A DNA stretch of 64,000 nucleotides from Pseudomonas sp. PICF141 (GTDB taxonomy: Bacteria > Pseudomonadota > Gammaproteobacteria > Pseudomonadales > Pseudomonadaceae), in the NCBI RefSeq assembly GCF_002286815.1, contig NZ_MUNM01000055.1, positions 62,001 to 126,000 on the forward strand, written 5' to 3'. Below the pieces are notes generated by a model. That model saw only the letters and a program-made list of their open reading frames with translations. It did not search any database and was not told the origin of the DNA. A program made the translations under genes and the position numbers. Below are positions 25,933 to 33,554 of the stretch, in pieces; position 1 is the first letter of the stretch, and each line of letters starts with the position of its first letter.

Positions 25933-27258
25933 ATGAAGAAGTCCACCTTGGCCCTGGCAGTGGCCGTAGGGGTTTTGGCGCAGCAGGCAAGCGCCGCCGG
26001 TTTTATCGAAGACAGCAAGGCATCCGTCAGTTCCCGTACCCTTTACTTCAATAACGATAACCGCGAAGGCGGTTCCGACCAGCGCGAAACGGCTACCGGT
26101 TTGAAGTTCGACTACAAGTCCGGTTTCACCCAAGGCGTTGTAGGTTTTGGTATCGACGCCCAAGCCCTGGTCGGTATCCACCTCGATGGCGGCAAAGGTC
26201 ACCACCCGGATAACAACTCCTTCGTCCCAAGCGACACCGACGGTTCGGCTGTACACAACTGGAGTCGTCTGTCTGGCAACGTAAAGGCGCTATTGTCCAA
26301 GACCGAGGCTCACCTGGGTGGTGCCTTGATGCCTAACTTGCCGATTCTGGTGGCCAGCGATGGTCGTTTGCTGCCGCAAACCTTTGAAGGTGGCACCATC
26401 ACCTCCAAAGAAATCGACAATGTAACCTTCAACGGCGGTCAACTGGAGCACGCTGTTGGACGTGCGGGAACCAACAGCACCGGCCTGGCAGTGAACGGCG
26501 GTACTCAGGACAGCAACCAGTTCCGTTATGGTGGCGCGGACTGGAAAGTCACCAAAGACCTGACCCTGCAGTACTACTACGCCAACCTGCAGGATTATTA
26601 CAAACAGCACTTCCTGGGCGCGGTACATGTTTTCCCGATCACCGAAGGCCAGTCGTTCAAGACTGACCTGCGTTACTTCGACAGCAGCTCAGATGGTCGC
26701 AATGGTGACGCTGGCTATCGGTTCAACAACAATGGTGGCTATGCCAAGACCCCGGGCGAGGTCGATAACAAGACCTGGAGCGCCATGTTCACTTATACCC
26801 TGGGTGGCAGCGCCTTCCTGTTGGGTCACCAGCAAGTTGGGGATGACGGCGGCTTCGTCTACCTGAACCAGGGCAGCCTTTTGAATGACAGTGGTCGTAA
26901 CGAAGGGGCTGGCGGCTCAAGCTTCTATCTGTTTACCGATAGCATGATCCATCAGTTTGTCCGCGCCGGTGAGAACACCACGTTCGGTCAATACTCGTAC
27001 GACTTCACCGCCCTGGGCGTTCCGGGCTTGAAGGCTGCAATTGCCTACCTCCACGGTGACGACATCAAATCCGTCAATGGCGCAAGCGAATCGTCCGAGT
27101 GGGAACGCGACATGCGCCTGGACTACGTTGTCCAGCAAGGCCCTCTGAAAGGCTTTGGTACTACCCTGCGTCACGGCACCTACCGTGGCAGCAGTACCGG
27201 TATCGCCGATCAGGATCAGACTCGCCTGATCTTTAACTACACTTACAACTTCATGTAA
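25933..27258 (+). CDS. OprD-family outer membrane porin
   Basis: The 441-residue protein has a signal peptide (MKKSTLALAVAVGVLAQQASA, cut before AGFIED) and an 18-strand-type OprD barrel pattern: the opening VSSRTLYFNNDNR, repeated alternating aromatic strands, the constriction-ladder basic residues, and a C-terminal TRLIFNYTYNFM ending in an aromatic-hydrophobic signature. OprD proteins pass small carboxylates, amino acids or peptides. The substrate cannot be fixed from sequence alone. A GAGAGGAG site precedes the ATG. It is a single-gene unit with a strong terminator and a long leader. Confidence 0.93.
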   Translation: MKKSTLALAVAVGVLAQQASAAGFIEDSKASVSSRTLYFNNDNREGGSDQRETATGLKFDYKSGFTQGVVGFGIDAQALVGIHLDGGKGHHPDNNSFVPSDTDGSAVHNWSRLSGNVKALLSKTEAHLGGALMPNLPILVASDGRLLPQTFEGGTITSKEIDNVTFNGGQLEHAVGRAGTNSTGLAVNGGTQDSNQFRYGGADWKVTKDLTLQYYYANLQDYYKQHFLGAVHVFPITEGQSFKTDLRYFDSSSDGRNGDAGYRFNNNGGYAKTPGEVDNKTWSAMFTYTLGGSAFLLGHQQVGDDGGFVYLNQGSLLNDSGRNEGAGGSSFYLFTDSMIHQFVRAGENTTFGQYSYDFTALGVPGLKAAIAYLHGDDIKSVNGASESSEWERDMRLDYVVQQGPLKGFGTTLRHGTYRGSSTGIADQDQTRLIFNYTYNFM

Positions 27259-27270
27259 GACGTAGAAAAA

Positions 27271-27305
27271 AAGCCCCGCCCGGCATCTCGCCAGGCGGGG
27301 CTTTT
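27271..27305 (+). terminator. Rho-independent terminator of the porin gene
   Basis: Stem GCCCCGCC with GGCGGGGC, followed by TTTT, starting 12 bases after the porin stop and preceded by an A-run. Confidence 0.87.
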
Positions 27306-27410
27306 GCGTTTTCAAGGGGGGCTCACCCCCGTAAACCCTCCTTGAAATTCCCCTCTTTTGCAGCAACTCAAGGCCTTCTCGAACCTTGTGGCCGATGTTC
27401 GTCTCGATGA

Positions 27411-27431
27411 CTATTCAGGTCCAGTGAATAG
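27411..27431. other. AT-rich 7-base inverted repeat
   Basis: CTATTCA and TGAATAG flank seven bases, followed by ATTTTTAATATTC on the plus strand. It could be a weak terminator or an operator; no gene lies within 100 bases. Confidence 0.35.
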
Positions 27432-27505
27432 ATTTTTAATATTCATTTTTAATCTAAATAAATCGCCATACCTGCGTCTGACACCACAGCCGAATCGTTG
27501 ATTTT

Positions 27506-27596
27506 CTGTAGGAGCGAGGCTTGCCCGCGAAGGCGTATTTGGGCGGGGCCAGAGATACCGAGTTGTACCGTTCGCGGGCAAGCCTCGCTCCTACAG
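27506..27596. repeat. REP pair (GGAGCGAGGCTTGCCCGCGAA type)
   Basis: Perfect 26-base inverted arms at 27506-27531 and 27571-27596, between the porin gene and the ssu operon. Confidence 0.88.
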
Positions 27597-27619
27597 GTCT
27601 ACCAAAGCAGGGGATTTTG

Positions 27620-27643
27620 GGCCGTTTCGACGGCTCTTTTTTT
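27620..27643 (+). terminator. Orphan rho-independent terminator before ssuE
   Basis: GCCGT-TTCG-ACGGC is followed by TCTTTTTTT. The nearest upstream plus-strand gene, the porin, ends 360 bases away and has its own terminator. So this one either ends an unannotated small RNA or acts as a leader terminator for the ssu operon. Confidence 0.75.
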
Positions 27644-27664
27644 GTCCGGGAAAGACCATCGCCA

Positions 27665-27693
27665 TATTCATTAAAAGAATAAACAAATGAATA
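27665..27693. promoter_or_regulatory. AT-rich inverted repeat upstream of ssuE
   Basis: TATTCATT and AATGAATA are perfect complements separated by 13 bases, about 100 bases ahead of ssuE. It is a candidate operator for a sulfur-starvation regulator such as CysB or SfnR; the binding protein is a guess. Confidence 0.4.
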
Positions 27694-27726
27694 AATATGA
27701 TTTATGGATATATGAATCAGCTGTTA

Positions 27727-27792
27727 ATGTCACTCCATCGACGCGAGATCGCACGCCGCGAAATCGCCAACATCGCTCAAGGAAATGTCTGA
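27727..27792 (+). CDS. Possible 21-residue mini-ORF directly before ssuE
   Basis: The frame starts MSLHRREIARREIANI and ends with TGA at 27790-27792, the base before the ssuE ATG. It is in the same frame as ssuE. It holds four Arg and one His but no Cys or Met beyond the start. No clear ribosome binding site precedes its ATG, so translation is doubtful; the AAGGAA inside its end is the ssuE site. If translated it would couple to ssuE. Confidence 0.3.
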   Translation: MSLHRREIARREIANIAQGNV

Positions 27793-28386
27793 ATGCTGGT
27801 CGTCTCACTCGGTGGCAGTCCCAGCCCGCGTTCCCGTTCCGGGGTTTTGCTGGAGCGCTCGCGACGCTGGTTGCAAGAGCAAGGTGTGGAAGTGGTGAAT
27901 TACCAGGTACGGGACTTCCCGGCTGAAGATTTGCTGCATGCCCGCTTCGACAGCCCGAAAGTGATCGACCTGCTGCAACAGATTGAAAACGCCGATGGTT
28001 TGCTGATCGCCACGCCGGTTTACAAGGCGTCGTTCTCAGGTGCGCTGAAAACCTTGCTCGATCTGCTGCCCGAACGTGCCCTCAACCACAAGGTGGTTTT
28101 GCCGATGGCTACCGGCGGCAGCATCGCTCATATGCTGGCGGTGGATTACGCGCTCAAACCGGTGCTGTCAGCGTTGAAAGCCCAGGAGATGTTGCAGGGG
28201 ATTTTCGCCGTGGACAGCCAGATCGCTTACGGCGAAGGCAGCGCCCAGGCGCAGTTGGCGCCGGAGCTTGCGCAACGATTGTTTGAAGCGCTGGAGCAGT
28301 TTTTCAGCGCCATGGCTCGACGGCCCAAGCCGCTCGATCCGAACCTGTTGAACGAACGTTTGTTGAGTGCTCGCTGGAGCATTTAA
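27793..28386 (+). CDS. ssuE: NADPH-dependent FMN reductase for alkanesulfonate use
   Basis: SsuE supplies reduced FMN to the monooxygenase SsuD. The 197-residue flavodoxin-like protein has the FMN phosphate loop SLGGSPSPRSRSGVLLE at its N-terminus and the family core IATPVYKASFSGALKTLLDLLPERAL and MATGGSIAHMLAVDYALKPVL. An AAGGAA site sits about 7 bases before the ATG at 27793. It heads the ssuEADCBF operon, which releases sulfite from sulfonates as a sulfur source under sulfate limitation. Confidence 0.95.
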   Translation: MLVVSLGGSPSPRSRSGVLLERSRRWLQEQGVEVVNYQVRDFPAEDLLHARFDSPKVIDLLQQIENADGLLIATPVYKASFSGALKTLLDLLPERALNHKVVLPMATGGSIAHMLAVDYALKPVLSALKAQEMLQGIFAVDSQIAYGEGSAQAQLAPELAQRLFEALEQFFSAMARRPKPLDPNLLNERLLSARWSI

Positions 28387-28487
28387 GCCAGCCCTCAAAC
28401 CACATCTGAATTTGAAGTACTCACCTTACTCAGCCGCTAACGGCCAAGCAGGTGCAGCCAAAACCCAACTGCAAAAAGGAGAGCGCT

Positions 28488-29468
28488 ATGCGCACTGTCA
28501 TTTTGCGTCGTGGTCTGGTCGCTCTGTTTGCTGCGGCTGTTACCTTCGGCGCCATTACTCAAGTTCAGGCACTTTCTACCCATGAAGGCGTCCTGCGGAT
28601 CGGTTATCAAAAGTACGGCACCCTGGTGCTGCTCAAAGCCAAGGGCACACTGGAAAAACGCCTCGCCGCTCAAGGCGTGGACGTGCAATGGACTGAATTC
28701 CCCGGTGGCCCGCAACTGCTCGAAGGCCTGAACGTCGGCTCCATCGACTTTGGTGTTACCGGCGAAACGCCGCCCGTGTTCGCTCAGGCGGCCGGCGCCG
28801 ATCTGCTTTATGTCGCCTACGAACCACCAGCGCCCCACAGCGAAGCGATCCTGGTGCCGAAGGACTCGCCGATCAAATCGGTGCAGGACCTCAAGGGCAA
28901 GAAAGTCGTGCTCAACAAGGGCTCCAACGTGCACTACCTGCTGGTGCGTGCGCTTGAAGACGCCGGCCTCAAATACACCGACATCCAGACCGTGTTCCTG
29001 CCGCCGGCCGATGCCCGCGCTGCATTCGAGCGTGGCAGTGTCGATGCCTGGGTGATCTGGGACCCGTACCAGGCCGCCGCCGAACAGCAACTGCAAGCAC
29101 GCACGCTGCGCGACGGCAAAGGCCTCGTCGACAACCATCAGTTCTACTTGGCGACCAAACCTTACGCGCAGAAAAATCCTCAAGTGATCAAGGCGCTGGT
29201 GGAAGAAGTGCGTGCGGTTGGCGAATGGTCCAAGGCCAATCCCGAGGACGTGACCCGGCAAGTTTCGCCACTGCTCGGCCTGCCAGCGGACATCACCCTA
29301 ACCTCGATGAAACGCCAGGGCTACGGCGCGCTGTTCCTGACGCCGGAAGTCGCCGCCGCCCAGCAAAAGATTGCCGACAGCTTTTACCAGCTCAAGCTGA
29401 TTCCCAAACCCTTGAGCATTAAAGATGTGATCTGGACGCCACCTGCCACCGTGGCCAAAGCGCCGTAA
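28488..29468 (+). CDS. ssuA: Alkanesulfonate-binding periplasmic protein
   Basis: The 326-residue protein has a signal peptide ending in VQALS and the SsuA-family fold, opening LRIGYQKYGTLVLLKAKGTLEKRL, with WTEFPGGPQLLEGLNVGSIDFGVTGETPP and VWDPYQ-type (VIWDPYQAAAEQQL) segments that line the ligand cleft. It binds sulfonates for import by SsuC and SsuB. The ATG at 28488 follows AAAGGAGAG and removes 12 codons of upstream open frame. It lies about 100 bases after ssuE. Confidence 0.94.
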   Translation: MRTVILRRGLVALFAAAVTFGAITQVQALSTHEGVLRIGYQKYGTLVLLKAKGTLEKRLAAQGVDVQWTEFPGGPQLLEGLNVGSIDFGVTGETPPVFAQAAGADLLYVAYEPPAPHSEAILVPKDSPIKSVQDLKGKKVVLNKGSNVHYLLVRALEDAGLKYTDIQTVFLPPADARAAFERGSVDAWVIWDPYQAAAEQQLQARTLRDGKGLVDNHQFYLATKPYAQKNPQVIKALVEEVRAVGEWSKANPEDVTRQVSPLLGLPADITLTSMKRQGYGALFLTPEVAAAQQKIADSFYQLKLIPKPLSIKDVIWTPPATVAKAP

Positions 29469-29493
29469 TTCGATTCCCTGAGGAGACCACTCC

Positions 29494-30642
29494 ATGAGCC
29501 TTAATATCTTCTGGTTCCTGCCTACCCATGGCGATGGCCATTACCTTGGCACCGCCGAAGGCGCTCGCGCCGTCGATCACGGTTACCTGCAACAGGTCGC
29601 GCAAGCGGCGGATCGTCTGGGCTTTGGCGGGGTGTTGATTCCTACCGGTCGCTCCTGCGAAGACTCGTGGCTGGTGGCCGCATCGCTGATCCCGGTGACC
29701 CAGCGTTTGAAGTTCCTGGTTGCCCTGCGCCCCGGGATCATTTCCCCGACGGTGGCGGCGCGTCAGGCCGCGACACTGGATCGCTTGTCTGGCGGTCGGG
29801 CGCTGTTCAACCTGGTCACTGGTGGCGATCCGGAAGAACTGGCCGGCGACGGTTTGTTCCTCAGTCACGAGGAACGCTATCAGGCCTCGGTGGAATTCAC
29901 CCGCATCTGGCGCCGGGTGCTGGAAGGTGAAACGGTTGATTACGACGGTCAGCACATCAGCGTGAAGGGTGCCAAGTTGCTCTATCCGCCGATCCAGCAA
30001 CCGCGCCCGCCGCTGTATTTCGGTGGCTCGTCGGAAGCCGCCCAAGACCTCGCGGCAGAGCAGGTCGAAATGGTTCTGACCTGGGGCGAGCCGCCTGCCG
30101 CCGTGGCGGAAAAAATCGAACAGGTTCGTGCCAAAGCCGCGAAGCTCGGTCGCACCGTGCGCTTCGGTATTCGCCTGCATGTGATCGTTCGCGAAACCAA
30201 TGCCGAGGCGTGGCAAGCGGCGGAGCGACTGATCTCGCATCTGGACGATGACACCATTGCCCGTGCCCAGGCGTCTCTGGCGCGTTTCGATTCGGTCGGC
30301 CAGCAACGGATGGCCGCGTTGCATGGTGGCAGCCGCGACCATCTGGAAGTCAGCCCCAACCTTTGGGCCGGTGTCGGTCTGGTGCGCGGCGGGGCCGGAA
30401 CGGCGCTGGTCGGCGATGGCCCGACCGTGGCCGCTCGGGTGAAGGAATACGCGGACCTGGGCATCGATACATTCATCTTCTCCGGTTATCCACACCTGGA
30501 AGAGTCCTATCGCGTGGCTGAATTGCTGTTCCCGCACCTGGATATCGAGCGTGCGCAGTTGCCGAAAAGTGGCGGTTACGTCAGCCCGTTCGGCGAGATG
30601 GTAGCCAACGACATTCTTCCCAAAGCCGCGTCCCAGCGCTGA
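29494..30642 (+). CDS. ssuD: FMNH2-dependent alkanesulfonate monooxygenase
   Basis: SsuD uses reduced flavin and oxygen to cleave the carbon-sulfur bond of alkanesulfonates, giving aldehyde and sulfite. The 382-residue TIM-barrel protein shows the family opening MSLNIFWFLPTHGDGHYLG, the segment NLVTGGDPEELAGDG, and C-terminal GIDTFIFSGYPHLEESYRVAELLFP. It follows ssuA by 25 bases with a GAGGAG site. Its partner SsuE is encoded in the same operon. Length and sequence are standard. Confidence 0.95.
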   Translation: MSLNIFWFLPTHGDGHYLGTAEGARAVDHGYLQQVAQAADRLGFGGVLIPTGRSCEDSWLVAASLIPVTQRLKFLVALRPGIISPTVAARQAATLDRLSGGRALFNLVTGGDPEELAGDGLFLSHEERYQASVEFTRIWRRVLEGETVDYDGQHISVKGAKLLYPPIQQPRPPLYFGGSSEAAQDLAAEQVEMVLTWGEPPAAVAEKIEQVRAKAAKLGRTVRFGIRLHVIVRETNAEAWQAAERLISHLDDDTIARAQASLARFDSVGQQRMAALHGGSRDHLEVSPNLWAGVGLVRGGAGTALVGDGPTVAARVKEYADLGIDTFIFSGYPHLEESYRVAELLFPHLDIERAQLPKSGGYVSPFGEMVANDILPKAASQR

Positions 30643-30651
30643 GTTACCGCC

Positions 30652-31434
30652 ATGAAGAAAATTATCCACAACCTCACGCCCTGGGCGTTGCCGGTCTTGT
30701 TGCTGGCAGTGTGGCAGTTGTCGGTGTCGACGGGCTGGTTGTCGACGCGGATTCTGCCGGCGCCGATCGCGGTGATCGAAGCCGGTGTGAGCCTGGTCGG
30801 CAGCGGTGAAATCTGGACTCACCTGGCCATCAGCGGCTGGCGCGCGGCGCTCGGTTTCGTCATTGGCGGCGGCATCGGCCTGGCCTTGGGCTTCATCACC
30901 GGCTTGTCGAAATGGGGCGAACGCCTGCTCGACAGCTCGGTGCAGATGATCCGCAACGTGCCGCACCTGGCACTGATTCCACTGGTGATTCTGTGGTTCG
31001 GCATCGACGAGACGGCGAAGATTTTTCTGGTGGCGTTGGGCACGTTATTCCCGATCTACCTCAACACGTATCACGGCATTCGCAACGTCGACCCGGCGCT
31101 GGTGGAGATGGCGCGCAGTTACGGCCTGTCCGGTTTCAGCCTGTTTCGCCAAGTGATTTTGCCGGGCGCGCTGCCTTCGATTCTGGTCGGCGTGCGTTTT
31201 GCCCTGGGTTTCATGTGGCTGACCTTGATCGTGGCGGAAACCATTTCCGCGAGCTCGGGCATCGGCTACCTGGCGATGAATGCCCGGGAATTCTTGCAGA
31301 CCGACGTGGTGGTGCTGGCGATTCTGTTGTACGCGGTGCTCGGCAAGCTGGCCGACCTTGCGGCGCGTGGGCTTGAGCGTGTGTGGCTGCGCTGGCATCC
31401 GGCTTATCAGGTACCCAAGGGAGGTGCCGCATGA
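30652..31434 (+). CDS. ssuC: Sulfonate ABC transporter permease
   Basis: The 260-residue inner-membrane protein has about six membrane segments and the EAA-like loop VEMARSYGLSGFSLFRQVILPGALPSILVG where SsuB docks. It is the transmembrane part of the sulfonate importer. The start is the ATG at 30652, nine bases after ssuD. Its stop overlaps the ssuB start by ATGA, so the permease and ATPase are coupled. No unusual features. Confidence 0.94.
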   Translation: MKKIIHNLTPWALPVLLLAVWQLSVSTGWLSTRILPAPIAVIEAGVSLVGSGEIWTHLAISGWRAALGFVIGGGIGLALGFITGLSKWGERLLDSSVQMIRNVPHLALIPLVILWFGIDETAKIFLVALGTLFPIYLNTYHGIRNVDPALVEMARSYGLSGFSLFRQVILPGALPSILVGVRFALGFMWLTLIVAETISASSGIGYLAMNAREFLQTDVVVLAILLYAVLGKLADLAARGLERVWLRWHPAYQVPKGGAA

Positions 31435-32237
31435 CAGCTCAACAACCTCCACGTTTGCGGCGCGGTATTCCGCTGGCCGTGCGCAAGCTGCAAAAAACCT
31501 TCGGTTTGCGGCAAGTGTTGCGTGAAATCGATTTGCACATTCCGGCCGGGCAGTTTGTGGCGGTGGTCGGGCGTAGCGGCTGCGGCAAAAGTACTTTGCT
31601 ACGCCTGCTCGCCGGTCTCGACACACCCACCGGGGGAGAGCTGCATGCAGGCTCCGCGCCGCTGAGCAATGCACGGGAAGACACTCGGTTGATGTTCCAG
31701 GAAGCGCGTTTGCTGCCTTGGAAAAAGATCATCGACAACGTCGGTCTCGGGCTCAAGGGCAACTGGCGGCCGCAAGCATTGCAAGCGCTGGACGCCGTCG
31801 GCCTGGCGGATCGCGCCCACGAATGGCCGGCAGCGTTGTCCGGCGGGCAGAAGCAGCGTGTGGCCCTGGCCCGCGCGTTGATCCATCAACCGCGCTTGCT
31901 GTTGCTGGACGAACCGCTGGGCGCACTGGATGCCCTGACCCGAATCGAAATGCAGCAGTTGATCGAACGGCTCTGGCAACAACATGGCTTCACCGTGTTG
32001 CTGGTGACCCACGACGTCAGCGAAGCGGTGGCAATTGCCGATCGGGTGATTCTGATTGAAGAGGGCGAAGTCGGCCTCGACCTGCCTGTGGAACTGCCGC
32101 GCCCTCGGGCCCGTGGCTCCCATCGGCTGGCGGCGCTGGAAACCGAAGTGCTCAACCGCGTGCTGTCCCTGCCAGGCCAACCGCCGGCACCGGAACCTGT
32201 TTCACCACTGCCTGCGCAATTGCGTTGGGCGCAATAA
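31431..32237 (+). CDS. ssuB: Sulfonate ABC transporter ATP-binding protein
   Basis: The 268-residue cassette has Walker A GRSGCGKST at residues 47-55, the signature LSGGQKQRVALARAL, Walker B LLLLDEPLGALD and switch histidine in LLVTHDVSEAVAIAD. It powers sulfonate import through SsuC. The start ATG overlaps the ssuC stop. The C-terminal extension rich in proline is typical of Pseudomonas SsuB. A repeat separates it from ssuF. Confidence 0.94.
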   Translation: MTAQQPPRLRRGIPLAVRKLQKTFGLRQVLREIDLHIPAGQFVAVVGRSGCGKSTLLRLLAGLDTPTGGELHAGSAPLSNAREDTRLMFQEARLLPWKKIIDNVGLGLKGNWRPQALQALDAVGLADRAHEWPAALSGGQKQRVALARALIHQPRLLLLDEPLGALDALTRIEMQQLIERLWQQHGFTVLLVTHDVSEAVAIADRVILIEEGEVGLDLPVELPRPRARGSHRLAALETEVLNRVLSLPGQPPAPEPVSPLPAQLRWAQ

Positions 32238-32245
32238 GAGCAGCG

Positions 32246-32326
32246 CAAGCCTCACGCTTGAAGCTGCAAGTAAAAGCGCTCTGCTTCTTCTTGCAGCTTG
32301 TAGTTTGCAACTTGCAGCTCATTTCG
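32246..32326. repeat. Intergenic repeat (CTTGAAGCTGCAAG type)
   Basis: Short inverted segments (AGCTGCAAG and CTTGCAGCT, with further TTGCAACTTGCAGCT) form an imperfect hairpin between ssuB and ssuF. A related copy lies at 52170-52256. Confidence 0.65.
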
Positions 32327-32343
32327 ACCTCAGGAGAAATCTC

Positions 32344-32559
32344 ATGACTATCAAAGCCATCAACGTTCGTAACCAGTTCAAAGGCTCGATCAAGGAAATC
32401 GTGCTGGGTGACGTGCTGTCGGAAATCGACGTGCAGACGGCCTCCGGCATCGTCACTTCGGTGATTACCACCCGTTCAGTGAAAGAGCTGGAACTGGTGG
32501 TCGGCAGTGAAGTGATCGCGTTTGTGAAATCCACCGAGGTGTCGATCGCCAAGTTGTAA
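32344..32559 (+). CDS. ssuF: SsuF, small molybdopterin-binding (Mop/TOBE) protein
   Basis: The 71-residue protein is a single Mop/TOBE domain (INVRNQFKGSIKEIVLGDVLSEIDVQT, then VITTRSVKELELVVGSEVIAFVKSTEV). Such domains bind molybdate or related oxyanions. In Pseudomonas putida ssuF lies at the end of the ssu operon and is needed for growth on some sulfur compounds; its biochemical role is unknown. The ATG at 32344 follows CAGGAG. It is last gene of the operon, behind a repeat that may lower its expression. Confidence 0.9.
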   Translation: MTIKAINVRNQFKGSIKEIVLGDVLSEIDVQTASGIVTSVITTRSVKELELVVGSEVIAFVKSTEVSIAKL

Positions 32560-32588
32560 GCGCGAGCGCCAACCCCCCGGAGGACTGA

Positions 32589-32694
32589 TCGTTCCCACGC
32601 TCTGCGTGGGAATGCAGCCCGGGACGCTCTGCGTCCCACAAGCCGAACGCGGAGCGTCCGAAGAGGCATTCCCACGCAGAGCGTGGGAATGATC
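32589..32694. repeat. Intergenic repeat (CCCACGCTCTGCGTGGGAA type)
   Basis: Outer arms TTCCCACGCTCTGCGTGGGAA-like at each end plus inner GGACGCTCTGCGTCCC and GGAGCGTCC palindromes. It matches the copy at 17353-17458 and lies between convergent ssuF and the TetR gene. Confidence 0.8.
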
Positions 32695-33328
32695 AAAGCA
32701 CTTCGCGTTTGGGCAAATATGGCGGCAGATAAAGCCCCAAATAGGCATCAAACACCCGCATCCCTTCTTCAGCCATCCGCGGCGTGATCTGCCCATGCTG
32801 CTGCACCGAGCGCGCATACACCCGATCGCCCAGTTCCATGGCCAGCGCAAACACATCGACATCACTGGGCAACCTCGGCAATTCGAAATGGTGGTCGAAC
32901 AGCTTGTGCATCAGGTCGCCGAGTTCGATGTCGTGCTGGCGGTCGGCCTGGGTGACTTCGGTCAGGCCATGCTGGGCGAGGATCAGTTGACGGGCGGCGG
33001 CGTCTTCGTCGTAGATGGCAAGCATGCGCTGTTCCACCAGGCGTGACAGGTCGCGCCAGCCGTTGAGGGCGTGGTGATCGATTGGCGCTTGCAGGCAGGC
33101 ACGAAACGCGGCGTGGACATCGGCGGTCAGGGCTTCAAGCAGGGCCGGGACGCTGGCGAAAAAATGGTAGACGGAGGAGGGCGGAATCTCCGCGCGTTCG
33201 GCGACGCTGTAAATCGACAGGCTGGCCACGCCCTCGGCGGCCAGCAGCGTGCGGGCGGCATCGAGTATCGAGTCGATCCGGGCCTGACTGCGGGCGCGGG
33301 GTTTGCGAATAGTGGCGGTGCGCGTCAT
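32693..33328 (-). CDS. TetR-family transcriptional regulator
   Basis: The 211-residue protein has the N-terminal TetR helix-turn-helix (RIDSILDAARTLLAAEGVASLSIYSVAERAEIPPSSVYHFFASVPALLEAL) and an all-helical C-terminal ligand domain (residues about 75-205). I chose the ATG at 33328, preceded by CAGGAG, over a longer frame. It is convergent with ssuF and convergent-to-tandem with spuI, so no neighbour is an obvious target. Its stop lies at the edge of a repeat. Confidence 0.88.
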   Translation of the reverse strand: MTRTATIRKPRARSQARIDSILDAARTLLAAEGVASLSIYSVAERAEIPPSSVYHFFASVPALLEALTADVHAAFRACLQAPIDHHALNGWRDLSRLVEQRMLAIYDEDAAARQLILAQHGLTEVTQADRQHDIELGDLMHKLFDHHFELPRLPSDVDVFALAMELGDRVYARSVQQHGQITPRMAEEGMRVFDAYLGLYLPPYLPKREVL

Positions 33329-33392
33329 TGAAGTCTCCTGCGGGGCAGCGGGCATTGTACGAGCAGGGTTTGATGTTGTCTTCCCGGCCGCC

Positions 33393-33483
33393 ATCGCGGG
33401 CAAGCCCGCTCCCACAATGTCATGTGTTGAATGCAGATATTGAATACGCAGACGATCCCTGTGGGAGCGGGCTTGCCCGCGAT
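33393..33483. repeat. REP pair (GTGGGAGCGGGCTTGCCCGCGAT type)
   Basis: Perfect 24-base inverted arms at 33393-33416 and 33460-33483, upstream of the TetR gene and after spuI. Confidence 0.88.
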
Positions 33484-33500
33484 CCGCCGTAGGCGGCCAT

Positions 33501-33541
33501 AAAAAAACGCCGCTCGGCCTTATCAGCCGGCGGCGTTGTTT
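33501..33541 (-). terminator. Rho-independent terminator of spuI
   Basis: On the minus strand AACGCCGC pairs with GCGGCGTT, with an inner CGGC/GCCG stem, followed by TTTTT. It starts about 15 bases after the spuI stop. Confidence 0.82.
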
Positions 33542-33554
33542 TTACTGCAACCGC

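Noticed and set aside
27687..27926. A 79-codon plus-strand frame overlapping the start of ssuE
   Set aside because: It is out of frame with ssuE and overlaps its conserved N-terminus; codon pattern fits a shadow frame.
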